Shown: positions 43,631 to 53,074, counted from the first letter of the stretch. The stretch is 64,000 nucleotides of DNA from JAWKWH01 sp040830725 (GCA_040830725.1 JBFOMG010000013.1:124001-188000), one strand, 5' to 3'. The notes: generated from the letters alone by a model not told the origin. Numbers and translations: made by a program.

Positions 43631-44407
43631 ATGGGGCAATTTGCGGGGCTTACGGTTTTTATCTCCGGCGCGACCGGCGGGTTTGGCACCCGCAGTGCCG
43701 AAAAACTGGCTCAAGGTGGCGCCAACCTTGTCCTCACCGATATCGACAAGAACCGTCTTCAAGACCTGGCAGAGCGCCTGCCTTGCGAATCTGCGTTAAT
43801 CAGCGGTGATGTTACCGATGAACGGCTGTTCAAAAAAGCTGTGAAGCTGGCAATCGACAAGTTCGGCGCTTTGGACATCGCAATCAACAATGCCGGCATT
43901 GCGCAAAGCTTCGTAAAATTGCATCAGGTCCCTTCCGCCGAAGCCCGCAGTATCATGGATGTTGATGTAATGGGCGTGTTCTATGCCATGAAGCATCAGA
44001 TCAATCAGATGGATAAGCAGTACCGGAACGAAGGCAGGGGCGGCATCATCGTCAACATTGCCTCTATCGCCGGATTGGGCGGCGCCCCGAAATTATCGGT
44101 TTACGCTGCAGCCAAACACGCCGTGATTGGTCTGACAAAATCGGCCGCGGCGGAATACGCCACCAAGGGCATTCGCGTTAATGCAGTCTGCCCGTCTTTT
44201 GCCCGTACCGAAATGGCTCTACAGTTCCTGCGCACGGCTCCTGAGGGAGAAGAGGCAGCGACAGCCAATCTTGTTCGCGGCGTGCCGATGAAGCGATTGG
44301 CCGAAGTGGACGAAGTTGTTGAAGCTATCCTGTTCGCGGCCAATCCGGACAACTCGTTCATGACCGGACAGACCTTGGCGGTCGATGGAGGAATTGAAGC
44401 GATCTAG
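43631..44407 (+). CDS. SDR family oxidoreductase (third-position gene)
   Basis: 258-residue SDR: SGATGGFG cofactor loop, TDIDKN (Asp suggests NAD), AINNAGIAQ, YAAAKHAVIG with catalytic Tyr/Lys, and AVDGGIEAI at the end. Starts five bases after the kinase stop with AAGGAT in front. Last gene of the plus-strand operon SDR-MaoC-kinase-SDR; converges with the zinc dehydrogenase, 4 bases between stops. Substrate probably a hydroxyacyl-CoA or its ketone. Confidence 0.88.
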   Translation: MGQFAGLTVFISGATGGFGTRSAEKLAQGGANLVLTDIDKNRLQDLAERLPCESALISGDVTDERLFKKAVKLAIDKFGALDIAINNAGIAQSFVKLHQVPSAEARSIMDVDVMGVFYAMKHQINQMDKQYRNEGRGGIIVNIASIAGLGGAPKLSVYAAAKHAVIGLTKSAAAEYATKGIRVNAVCPSFARTEMALQFLRTAPEGEEAATANLVRGVPMKRLAEVDEVVEAILFAANPDNSFMTGQTLAVDGGIEAI

Positions 44408-44411
44408 GCGG

Positions 44412-45413
44412 CTACCTGCCGGGTCTGAGTACGATCTTCGGTGCGGCTAATTTGCCCGACAGAATATCGGCAAACGCGCCGGCTCCATCGGACAGCCCTC
44501 GCTGCTCGATCCAGTCGAGGGTACCCAGTCTGCCGTCGAAAATGGCTTGGGCTGTCTCGCGAAAGTCCTGTGGAGTGTAGGTATACGTGCCGATGAACGT
44601 TATTTCCTGCAGCGTCATACGCCGTATGTCGAGCCCGCCGGCAGCCGATCCCAATCCGATGTGAACGATGACGCCACCATGGCGTACCAGTGTGGAGGCC
44701 GCCGCCCGGGTTGAATCAAAGCCGACACCATCAACAACGATATCGGCACTGCCCGCATCCGGTCCGCCGCCTGATGCGGGATCGTAGACGGTGATACCTT
44801 CGATTTGCTCGATCGTCGCTCGTCTTTCGGGACTCGTTTCGGCAAGATGAACATTTTGCGCACCTTTGGCCTTCAAAACCAGTGCAGCGCCAAGCCCGAT
44901 TGCACCGCCTCCAATGACAGCACAAGATGCGTCAGCCAGCGGCAGATCGCAGCTTTTTTCCGCCAGCCGCACCGCATGCCATCCGCAGGCGAGCGGTTCG
45001 GCAAGAGCAGCGTGTTCACTGGATACGTGGTCGGGAATTTCGATGAGATTGCTCGTTGGCATTGCCAGCAATTCGGCAAATGCACCTTCGCGCGGCGGCA
45101 TGGAGATGATTTGCCGTTTCTGACAAATATTGTTCCTGCCCGATCGGCAATCGCGGCAATTGCCGCATGAAACCAGGGGATTCACGGTGACCCGCTTTCC
45201 GATACCGTCACCGCCAATTATGGTGCCAGCCGCTTCATGGCCAAGAATGAGTGGAGCCGGGCGCCGGTCGTCATGGCCGAGATAGGCGTGCATGTCTGAT
45301 CCGCATATTCCGACAGCCTCGATCCGGATCAAGGCATCGCCTTCGGACGGGACAGGATCAACGGCATCCCGATAATCGAGCTCTTTCGGTCCAGTGTAAA
45401 CAAGCGCCTTCAT
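44412..45413 (-). CDS. Zinc-dependent alcohol/polyol dehydrogenase (MDR)
   Basis: 333-residue zinc MDR. Catalytic zinc motifs VGICGSDMHAY and LGHEAAG, and the four-cysteine structural zinc lobe CGNCRDCRSGRNNIC, are complete; nucleotide loop VIGGGAIGLGAALVLK. This pattern is that of sorbitol/galactitol or L-idonate-type dehydrogenases. It is coupled by a four-base overlap to the SDR upstream and probably works with it in sugar-acid or polyol oxidation under a LacI-type regulator (operator at 46329). Confidence 0.88.
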   Translation of the reverse strand: MKALVYTGPKELDYRDAVDPVPSEGDALIRIEAVGICGSDMHAYLGHDDRRPAPLILGHEAAGTIIGGDGIGKRVTVNPLVSCGNCRDCRSGRNNICQKRQIISMPPREGAFAELLAMPTSNLIEIPDHVSSEHAALAEPLACGWHAVRLAEKSCDLPLADASCAVIGGGAIGLGAALVLKAKGAQNVHLAETSPERRATIEQIEGITVYDPASGGGPDAGSADIVVDGVGFDSTRAAASTLVRHGGVIVHIGLGSAAGGLDIRRMTLQEITFIGTYTYTPQDFRETAQAIFDGRLGTLDWIEQRGLSDGAGAFADILSGKLAAPKIVLRPGR

Positions 45414-46177
45414 TTGGCGGTATAGCCTCCATCGACATACAGAATTTGGCCGGTGACGTAATCACTGGCCGGAGAACACAGAAACAGCGCGGGGCCGATG
45501 ATATCGCCAGCTTCGCCATTTCGGCCGATACAGGTTTGCGCAGCATTTCGCGCCGATCGTTCCGGGTCCGAGAAGACCGGGCCGGTCAGTTCTGTCGGAA
45601 AGAAGCCCGGCGCAATGGCGTTGGTGTTGATGCCGTGTTTTGACCAAGCTTCGGCCATCGCCCGCGTCAATTGCGCTATGCCGCCCTTCGAAGCGCCATA
45701 GGCGATGCCGCCGGGAAAAGCCCTTTCCGATTGCAGCGAAGCGAAGTTCAGAATCCTCCCCCAACCACGCTCCTTCATGGCGGGCACCAGCGCTTGCGCG
45801 AGATAAAATGGGGCGGACAGATTGGTGTCAATTGTGCGCTGCCACCCTTCCGGCGTCACTTCGTCAGCGGTTTGTCTTGTATTTACCCCGGCAGCGTTGA
45901 CAAGTATGTCCGGTGGTCCAAAAAGTTGCGCTGCCTGATGGGCGAGTTCTACCGTCGACTTTGGATCGCCGATTTCACCAATGACCGAGCCGGTTTCGCC
46001 CTTGGCCTCTTCCCGCCATTCTTCAAGCATGTCCGCCCGGCGTGCGACGCCAACAACCTTGGCGCCGGCCTCCGCGAAAGCGGTCGCGATCACCCTGCCC
46101 AGGCCGGAACTGGCACCAGTCACCAGAGCGATGCGTCCTTCAACGTTGAAGGATGGTGATCTTTGGTCTTCAGTCAT
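45410..46177 (-). CDS. SDR, gluconate 5-dehydrogenase-like
   Basis: 255-residue SDR: TGASSGLG cofactor loop, LVNAAGVNTRQTADEVTPEGWQRTIDTNL, YGASKGGIAQLTRAMAEAW with catalytic Tyr/Lys, and YVDGGYTAK end. The NTRQ/ADEVTPE region resembles gluconate 5-dehydrogenase and 2-keto-3-deoxy-gluconate dehydrogenase types. First gene of a two-gene operon with the zinc dehydrogenase. The 270-base upstream region holds a perfect LacI-family operator. Confidence 0.87.
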   Translation of the reverse strand: MTEDQRSPSFNVEGRIALVTGASSGLGRVIATAFAEAGAKVVGVARRADMLEEWREEAKGETGSVIGEIGDPKSTVELAHQAAQLFGPPDILVNAAGVNTRQTADEVTPEGWQRTIDTNLSAPFYLAQALVPAMKERGWGRILNFASLQSERAFPGGIAYGASKGGIAQLTRAMAEAWSKHGINTNAIAPGFFPTELTGPVFSDPERSARNAAQTCIGRNGEAGDIIGPALFLCSPASDYVTGQILYVDGGYTAK

Positions 46178-46328
46178 TTCGCTACCTGAGCTAGAACCGT
46201 TTTTCGGTTTGCAATCAAACTTGGTTTAACTTCGCCATCATGACTGGTCGATATTTGGGTGCATTCTCACATTCGAACAGCAACTTGATCCCTGCACATC
46301 CAAGTCAGCCATGGCTGGTTATCAATTT

Positions 46329-46342
46329 TGTAAGCGCTTACA
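46329..46342. promoter_or_regulatory. LacI-family operator upstream of SDR-dehydrogenase operon
   Basis: TGTAAGCGCTTACA is a perfect 14-base palindrome with the central CG step typical of LacI/GalR operators. It lies about 152 bases before the SDR start. The region 46178-46448 has no gene; it is AT-richer than its surroundings. The cognate LacI regulator is not encoded in the window. Confidence 0.75.
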
Positions 46343-46448
46343 TAGGCAGATGCAAGTTCTAAACAAGCACCGTTGACCTGTCACAATTTCGGAAATCCGC
46401 GGGCGTCGGCGTAGGTGGCCGGCACTGTTTTGGCGTGCGCTGATGTCG

Positions 46449-49232
46449 TCAGCCTGGCTGGCCTTCGTCAACTTGCGCCTCTCCATCTTTAACCGGTTTG
46501 GGCCGTCCCGGCATCATCATGCGCTGGTAAAAGATCCCGATGCCGATGAGCACAGCCCCGAGACCGATGAACGACAGTGCTCTCAGAACACCTTCAAGCT
46601 GCGACATGTCGAACAGGAAAACCTTGGCAACCGAGATAACAATCAAAACTGCCGATGCGAGCCGCAGCGCAGTTGATTTGAGCCGGATGCCGATAACCAG
46701 GATGACAACGCCAAGCGCCAGCCAGGCAGCTGAATAGGTATAGGTTTCCCACCCGGTCAGACCTTTCCATGAGCCGATGAATTCGCCCCAGTAAAGCCGT
46801 CTGATCGACAGCGTGATGTATGCAAAGGCGAGCGCCGCCGCCGTCAGGCCCAGACAGGCGACATAGGGTCTTGGGCGTTTGGGCCGGGCGTAAAGTGCCA
46901 GGCCGGCCATCGCCGACGCAGGTAGCAGATAGGCCAGAAGAAGCAGGTTGAAGAATGTGATCGTGCCCGTGGATTCGTTGGTCACCAGGGGGTTTAGAAC
47001 AACAAAGTGCGACACAACGATAAACAGCATCGACAATCCGCCGATCACCATTGAACCGATGCGGAATATCGGGCTCGGGCTTCGTGTGTCGAGTGCGACG
47101 AGGATCGCTCCGCCGCCGATTGCAATCAGCGTGTAAATTGCCTGCTCGGCCAGACTGAGCGTGTCGCCATAGATCTTCCCGCCATTCATGGTGTGGCGAA
47201 CGAGTATGGCGGCAGTCAACAATGCAAACAGGGCCGCGAATGCTTCCTGCACCAGCCGCATGCGCCCGTCGGCAAGTTTTTTCAACTGCCAGGCAGCGAC
47301 AATCGCGCCCATTGCCGGCACTGCATATCCCGGCAGCAACCAGTTGAACACTGGCGTGGTTCCCAGATCGAGTTCACCGACAATCGATGGGTCATAGGCG
47401 ATACGCCCGGTGACAACCACGGATACGGCGACAGACAAAATCGGCAAGACTGGCCAGTGCTTGAAGCGCAGCGCGGCTACCGGCACTATGATCGCCAAAC
47501 CGCACGTCACCGTCGTCATCCCGGGTCCGAACAATGCGTGGATGGCCAAGATCAGAGCTGCCATCGCGCCGGCCGCAAACACAGAAACGGCAAGTCCGCC
47601 GGATTGACGCGGTTCCTCGCTGCGTGCGGTCAGTTCCGCCCCGCCAACCAATATGGCGGCGAGGCCTAGGTAGATGGTGCCATACAGCAAATCCCGGTTG
47701 ATGTTGCCAAATCCGGTCCAGATCAGGGTGGTAACCAGCAGCGGAACCAGAACAGCAAACAATGCCCATACAGCGGCTGACCGCGGTGCGGTAACAACCA
47801 CCTTGCCGGCCATCCAGATGCCAGATGCTACGAACAGTGCCGCCACCAGCCAGCTAAGCAAGACCATGTACTCGGGTCCGGCGTCCGGTTCTCCTTCAAC
47901 AATCACTCCGTCGATTGCCAAGAGGACATTGATGCCGCCGAAATAGGCCCATAGCTGCCACAGAATTGATGCCGTGCCGGCAGCAATGAGCAAGGGGAGG
48001 GCAGCCGGGCGCCAGCCGGATGCTGCAATCATTGCAGCGACAATGATCACGATACCGACCAACATGCCGTCGCTGATATTGCCGTGGACCGCCAGGCCGA
48101 GCACTTCCAGTCCGCCCAGCATGGCGGTTGCCAATGTGGGGATCAGTACATCGTTGGCAAACGGCCTGCCTTCGTCGCTCGGCCTGGCCCACAATACCGT
48201 TAGCGCTGCGATTGGTACGAGGGCAATAAATATCACCGACGTCGCATTGACGTTTTCGACATGGAACAAATAGGCCACGCACCAAAGCCCGGTTCCTGCG
48301 ATCGCCGCGCTTGCCATCGGCCACCAGCGCCTCGTCCGGGCAATATAGATGGTCGCGACAAGAACGATCGCCAGAAAACCGAACAGCGCCCAGGGATTTG
48401 GTGCGTCGGAAGAGACCAGTGCAGGTGTTGCCAATGAGCCCACCAGCCCGAGACCGCCAATTGCCTGCCCGTGCAACAGAGAAAGCGAGATTGCTGCGAC
48501 GCTGATGAGACCGAGCGTGACAAATGCAGTGGCCTGTCCGATGAAGCCGTAATAACCGTGCGCGGCATAGACAGTGCCAAACAAAATAAACGCGCTTGCG
48601 GCTGTCAAGATTCCCGGCAGATGCGCGCCATTGATGCCGCCAACCGGCAGTTTCGTCTCCGATCGCCGTAAATATTCGCCACCACCGCCGGCAGCGATGC
48701 CGAGAAGGGCTGAGAGCACCAGCCTGACTTTCGGCCCAAGCAGGCCCGCTTCAATCGTGTAACGCACAAGGAAAATGCCGCCGAGTGCCAGCGCCAGACC
48801 ACCGACCCAGACCGCCCAGCGGCCGCCAAGTGCTGATTCGATGTCTGGCCGCGCCGGCGAAGACTGGGAAGGCGAATCCGCAAAGGGCCCGGTAACCGTT
48901 TCGGCCGGAGCCATTGCGGCGGCCGGTTCCTGGTCCGGAGTTTGCCAAACATCCACCACATCGGTGTCTGCGTCGGCGTCGGATTCTGGTTGATCAGCCG
49001 GTTCCGGTTCTGCCGTGTCATCAGCGGCCGGTTCAGATGACGGTATTGCTCGGGGTTCGACGCCAGCTTCGCCTGTACCTGCGGATTGTTCGAGCCGGTC
49101 CCGCATCGCCATGAAGGCCTTTTGGAGCGCTCTCAGTTCAAATTCGAGCACCTTGATACGGTTGTTCTGACTCCATATCAGGAACAGCGCCAAAAGCGCC
49201 AAGGCCAGGGAAATGATGCCGCTGAAAATCAT
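46449..49232 (-). CDS. DUF2339 polytopic membrane protein
   Basis: 927-residue inner-membrane protein of the DUF2339 family, role unknown. Residues 1-20 are a first membrane helix, 28-55 a coiled coil (NNRIKVLEFELRALQKAFMAMRDRLEQ), 60-135 an acidic Pro/Ala-rich linker, and from about 140 to the end roughly 25 hydrophobic segments follow. ALGGRWAVWVGGLALALGGIFLVRYTIEAGLLGPKVR marks the family start. Monocistronic. The start at 49232 gives a natural signal-anchor. Confidence 0.9.
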   Translation of the reverse strand: MIFSGIISLALALLALFLIWSQNNRIKVLEFELRALQKAFMAMRDRLEQSAGTGEAGVEPRAIPSSEPAADDTAEPEPADQPESDADADTDVVDVWQTPDQEPAAAMAPAETVTGPFADSPSQSSPARPDIESALGGRWAVWVGGLALALGGIFLVRYTIEAGLLGPKVRLVLSALLGIAAGGGGEYLRRSETKLPVGGINGAHLPGILTAASAFILFGTVYAAHGYYGFIGQATAFVTLGLISVAAISLSLLHGQAIGGLGLVGSLATPALVSSDAPNPWALFGFLAIVLVATIYIARTRRWWPMASAAIAGTGLWCVAYLFHVENVNATSVIFIALVPIAALTVLWARPSDEGRPFANDVLIPTLATAMLGGLEVLGLAVHGNISDGMLVGIVIIVAAMIAASGWRPAALPLLIAAGTASILWQLWAYFGGINVLLAIDGVIVEGEPDAGPEYMVLLSWLVAALFVASGIWMAGKVVVTAPRSAAVWALFAVLVPLLVTTLIWTGFGNINRDLLYGTIYLGLAAILVGGAELTARSEEPRQSGGLAVSVFAAGAMAALILAIHALFGPGMTTVTCGLAIIVPVAALRFKHWPVLPILSVAVSVVVTGRIAYDPSIVGELDLGTTPVFNWLLPGYAVPAMGAIVAAWQLKKLADGRMRLVQEAFAALFALLTAAILVRHTMNGGKIYGDTLSLAEQAIYTLIAIGGGAILVALDTRSPSPIFRIGSMVIGGLSMLFIVVSHFVVLNPLVTNESTGTITFFNLLLLAYLLPASAMAGLALYARPKRPRPYVACLGLTAAALAFAYITLSIRRLYWGEFIGSWKGLTGWETYTYSAAWLALGVVILVIGIRLKSTALRLASAVLIVISVAKVFLFDMSQLEGVLRALSFIGLGAVLIGIGIFYQRMMMPGRPKPVKDGEAQVDEGQPG

Positions 49233-49289
49233 GCCGCCCGCTCCCTCGGGTGATTCTCGACGGCACTATAAACGGAAATGCGACTCAGG

Positions 49290-49329
49290 GCATTTTTCAC
49301 CCAAGCCAAATCAAATGAGCGAAAAATGC
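49290..49329. repeat. Inverted repeat upstream of DUF2339 gene
   Basis: GCATTTTTC (49290-49298) and GAAAAATGC (49321-49329), nine perfect pairs with a 22-base loop, in the 183-base gap before the thioesterase end. It may be an AT-rich operator or a weak end-of-operon structure; nothing further is seen in the gap. Confidence 0.35.
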
Positions 49330-49415
49330 TGCGATCGATCCAGGCGGGCAAAGGCGTTATCGTGTTTCAATGAAACCGAGAGACTCTCTGAAAACCGCTC
49401 TGCGGCATGTTTCGG

Positions 49416-49904
49416 CTAATTGCGCAACGGGAATATTGAGCAGGTCTCCGTGCCAATTGCCAGAAGTTTGCCATTTGCATCCTTGAGCGTGGCTTCTGAC
49501 ACCGCCATTGTTCGCCCGCGGTGAACGACCTTGCCCTCGCATACCACTTCACCGGTTTTGACGGTGATCGGCCGGATCAGATTGACCTTGAATTCTGCAG
49601 TGGCATAGGCCTCGCCTTTTTCCAGCGTTGTGTGAACGGCGCAGCCCAAAGCTGAGTCCAGCAATGTCGCCGCCCAGCCACCATGGATGGATCCGGATGG
49701 GTTAAGGTATTCCGGCTTGGGTGTACCGCGAAACACGGCTCGGCTCAGCGACACCTCGGCCAGATAGTATCCCAGCGTCGCGGCAATCGGTGCGGTAGGC
49801 AGTTTGCCTTCGATCATTTTCTGCATCTGTTCAAGGCCACTGCTGCGGCCAAATTCCTCCGGCGGGATCACGCCGTGTTTTTGTGATGCCTGATTCTCAC
49901 CCAA
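49416..49904 (-). CDS. PaaI-family hot-dog thioesterase, TTG start
   Basis: 162-residue acyl-CoA thioesterase of the PaaI/YbgC-like group: NPSGSIHGGWAATLLDSALGCAVHTTLEKGE (HGG catalytic region) and VNLIRPITVKTGEVVCEGKVVHRGRTMAVSEA. The TTG at 49904 is chosen as start because GGAGG stands six bases upstream and the ORF would otherwise overlap recO by 29 bases. Last gene of the lepB-rnc-era-recO transcript. Confidence 0.85.
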   Translation of the reverse strand: MGENQASQKHGVIPPEEFGRSSGLEQMQKMIEGKLPTAPIAATLGYYLAEVSLSRAVFRGTPKPEYLNPSGSIHGGWAATLLDSALGCAVHTTLEKGEAYATAEFKVNLIRPITVKTGEVVCEGKVVHRGRTMAVSEATLKDANGKLLAIGTETCSIFPLRN

Positions 49905-49917
49905 ATGGTGCCTCCGT

Positions 49918-50655
49918 TCAGTTCTTCTGTTCCAATGCGCGATCAATAGCGGAAAGAAACCCAGGCCGCGATTCAGGCTGACCCGTTCCCCTTGGTTCCC
50001 AAAGATGACGGGTAAAGAAAAAACCTGTTAGGGCGAATGCGTCCCTGATAGCTGCCGACGGGGCCCGTTCATGTTTGCCGGTGACAAGGAAGTGAGGCAG
50101 TGGCAGCATCTTGTCCGCCCAATCTTTCCCGGCCTCGCGCGAGACCGCCCGGCCCGATTTGGGTGAGACATAAACCAGATCATGTGTTGATCCCGTGGCG
50201 GCGCAAGACGACAATTCAAGGCCGAATCCCAGTTCCTCAAGCATCAACAGCTCAAATTGGGCCAGCAACTCGGCGGCGGTTTGGGCATCGCCAAGATTCG
50301 CAATGATTTGCCTGACCGCATCGTACAAGTGGTCGTGTGGGTCGCGCTCGGGTAACAGGCGCAAATGCGCGGCGAGCAATTGAAGTCCGTAAATGGCAAC
50401 AGCGGAATCAAACAGGTTTGCCGCGTTGAGCGTCAATGGTTCGACCTGATAGGTCCCCAGATGTTCGTCAAGCCGTGCCCGCCAGGTCAGTTCGACCTGG
50501 TTTCCCGCCTGCAGGACCGGCTGCTGCCGTCGCGACCGCCCACCTCGAACAAGGCCGAGATGCCGGCCATGGTGAGCCGTCATCGCCTCGACAATCACAC
50601 TCGTCTCGCCGTGTTTGCGGGTGCCGAGAATTATGCCTTCATCCTGCCACTGCAT
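49918..50655 (-). CDS. recO: DNA repair protein RecO
   Basis: 245-residue RecO: N-terminal OB fold (MQWQDEGIILGTRKHGETSVIVEAMTAHHGRHLGLVRGG) and helical C-terminal domain (FELLMLEELGFGLELSSCAATG). It loads RecA on SSB-coated single strands with RecR in recombination repair. The zinc-finger cysteines of some RecO proteins are not present beyond SSCAATG, as is usual in this class. Follows era by 18 bases. Confidence 0.95.
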   Translation of the reverse strand: MQWQDEGIILGTRKHGETSVIVEAMTAHHGRHLGLVRGGRSRRQQPVLQAGNQVELTWRARLDEHLGTYQVEPLTLNAANLFDSAVAIYGLQLLAAHLRLLPERDPHDHLYDAVRQIIANLGDAQTAAELLAQFELLMLEELGFGLELSSCAATGSTHDLVYVSPKSGRAVSREAGKDWADKMLPLPHFLVTGKHERAPSAAIRDAFALTGFFFTRHLWEPRGTGQPESRPGFLSAIDRALEQKN

Positions 50656-50673
50656 CTTTTGACTGTCGGCACG

Positions 50674-51591
50674 TTAGCGGGGAAATTCAAGCCCGATTTC
50701 ACGGTAACGCTCCGGATCGTTGCCCCAGTTCTCGCGCACCTTGACAAACAGGAACAGGTGAACCTTCTGGTCAAGAATATCAGCGAGCTCACGCCGCGCC
50801 GCGGCACCGATTGCCTTGATGGTTTCTCCTCCTTTGCCGAGCGCGATCTTTTTCTGGCTGTCACGTTCAACATAGATCACCTGCTCAATGCGAACCGATC
50901 CGTCCTTCTTTTCCTCCCACTTTTCCGTCTCGACATGGGAGGCATAGGGTAGTTCCTGATGCAGGCGCAGCGTCAACTTCTCGCGGGTGATTTCGGCTGC
51001 GAGCTGGCGCATCGGCAGGTCGGAGATCTGGTCTTCGGGGTAATACCAGGGGCCTTCCGGGAGAGCATCCGACAGATAGTCCAACAGATCGCCACATCCG
51101 GATCCATTTAGCGCCGAAATCATGAAAGTGCGTTCAAACGGGACAAAATCATTTGCTGCTGCAGAGAGCGCCAACAATGTTTCGGGTTTGACCCGGTCGA
51201 CTTTGTTCAGCACCAATATCCTGGGTACCTTGATCTCAGCAAGATTCTTAAGAATTGCTTCCGCCTCACCGGCGATCCCACGCTCGGCGTCGATCAGCAA
51301 AAGTACGATATCGGCATCTGCCGCTCCGCCCCAGGCTGATCGCACCATTGCGCGGTCCAGCTGCCGTCTTGGTTTGAAAATACCCGGTGTATCGACCAAT
51401 ACGATCTGGGTCTGATTGTGGATTGCGATACCGCGCATGACTGCGCGCGTCGTCTGCACCTTGTGTGTAACGATCGCGACTTTGGCGCCAACCAGCCGGT
51501 TGACCAGTGTTGACTTTCCGGCGTTGGGTGCACCGAGCAAAGCCACAAATCCTGCGCGCGTATTGTATTTCTGGTCCGGCGCCTCAGTCAT
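50674..51591 (-). CDS. era: GTPase Era
   Basis: 305-residue GTPase needed for 16S rRNA maturation and 30S assembly. G1 GAPNAGKST, G3 DTPG, G4 NKVD, and a C-terminal KH domain with GKGGETIKAIGAAARRELADIL. The ATG at 51591 overlaps the rnc stop by four bases; a longer in-frame start inside rnc is discarded. Confidence 0.96.
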   Translation of the reverse strand: MTEAPDQKYNTRAGFVALLGAPNAGKSTLVNRLVGAKVAIVTHKVQTTRAVMRGIAIHNQTQIVLVDTPGIFKPRRQLDRAMVRSAWGGAADADIVLLLIDAERGIAGEAEAILKNLAEIKVPRILVLNKVDRVKPETLLALSAAANDFVPFERTFMISALNGSGCGDLLDYLSDALPEGPWYYPEDQISDLPMRQLAAEITREKLTLRLHQELPYASHVETEKWEEKKDGSVRIEQVIYVERDSQKKIALGKGGETIKAIGAAARRELADILDQKVHLFLFVKVRENWGNDPERYREIGLEFPR

Positions 51592-52289
51592 GCGCCATCG
51601 TCCGCTTGCCATACACCTTCACGTACCAAAATCGCCGTGGCGGCTGCCTGTTCGGCTTCCCGTTTTGAGCCACCTGTCGCGCGCATCGGCTCAAATCCTC
51701 GAACAGTGGCGACAATGGTGAAAACCGGATCGTGATCGGGGCCCGTTCGACCTTCTGTCGTGTAAACTGGCGCAACCCCCGCCTTTCGATGCGCCCATTC
51801 TTGCAATTCGGTCTTTGCGTCCCGGCGGTCGGCGCCGGATTTATGGATCAGCGGCCTCCAAAAACGTTCGATAAACGCCGTTGCCGGCTCGAGACCGCCG
51901 TCAAGGTAAATCGCCGCGATCAGCGACTCCAAAACGTCTGAGCGAATATTCTGACGCTTTCGCCCCGCCAAAGATTTGATTTCCGGGCCGGTGGAGATGA
52001 AGTCGCCAAGTCCGATCTGGTCTGCGATTGCCGCACAGGTTTCCGCATTGACCAACAGGTTGAGGCGTCGTGACAGTTCTCCCTCGTCCGCATCCGGAAA
52101 CTCTTTCCACAGGATTTGCGCCGTTACCAGACCCAGCACCCGGTCGCCGAGGAATTCCAGCCGCTCGTAATTGCCGCGCACTTCACCATCGGCGCTGGAG
52201 TGCGTCAGAGCGCGGGTCAAAGTTTCCGATGTCGTAAATCTGTAGCCAATTCTCTTGCCGATCTCGGCAGGATCGGACGGGAGTGCCAT
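51588..52289 (-). CDS. rnc: Ribonuclease III
   Basis: 233-residue double-strand-specific endoribonuclease for rRNA and mRNA processing. Signature ERLEFLGDRVLGLV with the catalytic Glu/Asp, LLVNAETCAAIADQ, LESLIAAIYLDGG, and a C-terminal dsRBD (DAKTELQEWAHRKAG ... GGSKREAEQAAATAIL). The ATG at 52289 follows the lepB stop by five bases. Confidence 0.96.
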   Translation of the reverse strand: MALPSDPAEIGKRIGYRFTTSETLTRALTHSSADGEVRGNYERLEFLGDRVLGLVTAQILWKEFPDADEGELSRRLNLLVNAETCAAIADQIGLGDFISTGPEIKSLAGRKRQNIRSDVLESLIAAIYLDGGLEPATAFIERFWRPLIHKSGADRRDAKTELQEWAHRKAGVAPVYTTEGRTGPDHDPVFTIVATVRGFEPMRATGGSKREAEQAAATAILVREGVWQADDGA

Positions 52290-52294
52290 CGGCG

Positions 52295-53044
52295 TCAGTC
52301 CACCCAGTTGAACAAACGTGACGGCCGCGCAAGCGAAGGCCATTTCCAGATTTCAAGTGGGCTTGCTCCACCGGCAATCGAGAAGAATATGATATTGGCC
52401 CTGCCGACAAGGTGGTCAGCCGGCACATAACCGACATTGAAGCGGCTGTCGGTCGAGTTGTCGCGATTGTCGCCCATCATAAAATAATGGCCTTCGGGAA
52501 CAGTGAACTCGCGGGTGCTGTCCCCCGGTGTTCCCTTGCTGAGGTCGAGCGTTTCGTAGGAAACGCCGTTGGGCAGGGTTTCCAGGTAAACATCAACGGG
52601 GCCTATCTGCTCGGTGACATCCTCGTCATCAATCTGCCCGATCAATTCACGTTTGATCGGCTCGCCGTTGATATGCAGCAAGCCGTCCCTGACCTGAATC
52701 CGGTCGCCGGGCAGGCCGATTACGCGTTTGATGTAGTCAATCGACGGATTGGGAGGAAACTTGAAAACCGCAACGTCGCCGCGTTCGGGTTCACTGGCCC
52801 ATATTCGCCCCTCAAACAGGTTTGGCGAGAATGGCAAAGCATGGCGCGAATAGCCGTAGGCCCATTTGGTGACAAACAGATAGTCGCCTTCCAGGAGCGT
52901 GGGCCGCATCGAACCCGATGGAATGGAGAATGGCTGAAACAGCACGCTGCGGATCACAAGCGCCAGCAGCACCGCCTGAACGATGACGCTGACGGTCTCT
53001 CCGAGACCGCTTGATTTCTTCTGCTTTTTCTCTGCCACGCTCAT
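52295..53044 (-). CDS. lepB: Signal peptidase I
   Basis: 249-residue inner-membrane leader peptidase. One N-terminal transmembrane segment (about 18-38), catalytic Ser in IPSGSMRPTLLEGD, catalytic Lys in DYIKRVIGLPGD, and the C-terminal MGDNRDNSTDSR. First gene of lepB-rnc-era-recO-thioesterase. In many Rhizobiales acpS precedes lepB; here it is absent and a short intergenic repeat lies upstream. Confidence 0.96.
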   Translation of the reverse strand: MSVAEKKQKKSSGLGETVSVIVQAVLLALVIRSVLFQPFSIPSGSMRPTLLEGDYLFVTKWAYGYSRHALPFSPNLFEGRIWASEPERGDVAVFKFPPNPSIDYIKRVIGLPGDRIQVRDGLLHINGEPIKRELIGQIDDEDVTEQIGPVDVYLETLPNGVSYETLDLSKGTPGDSTREFTVPEGHYFMMGDNRDNSTDSRFNVGYVPADHLVGRANIIFFSIAGGASPLEIWKWPSLARPSRLFNWVD

Positions 53045-53074
53045 CGTTTCCCCGTTATCGCCGTCCGCGCCCTA

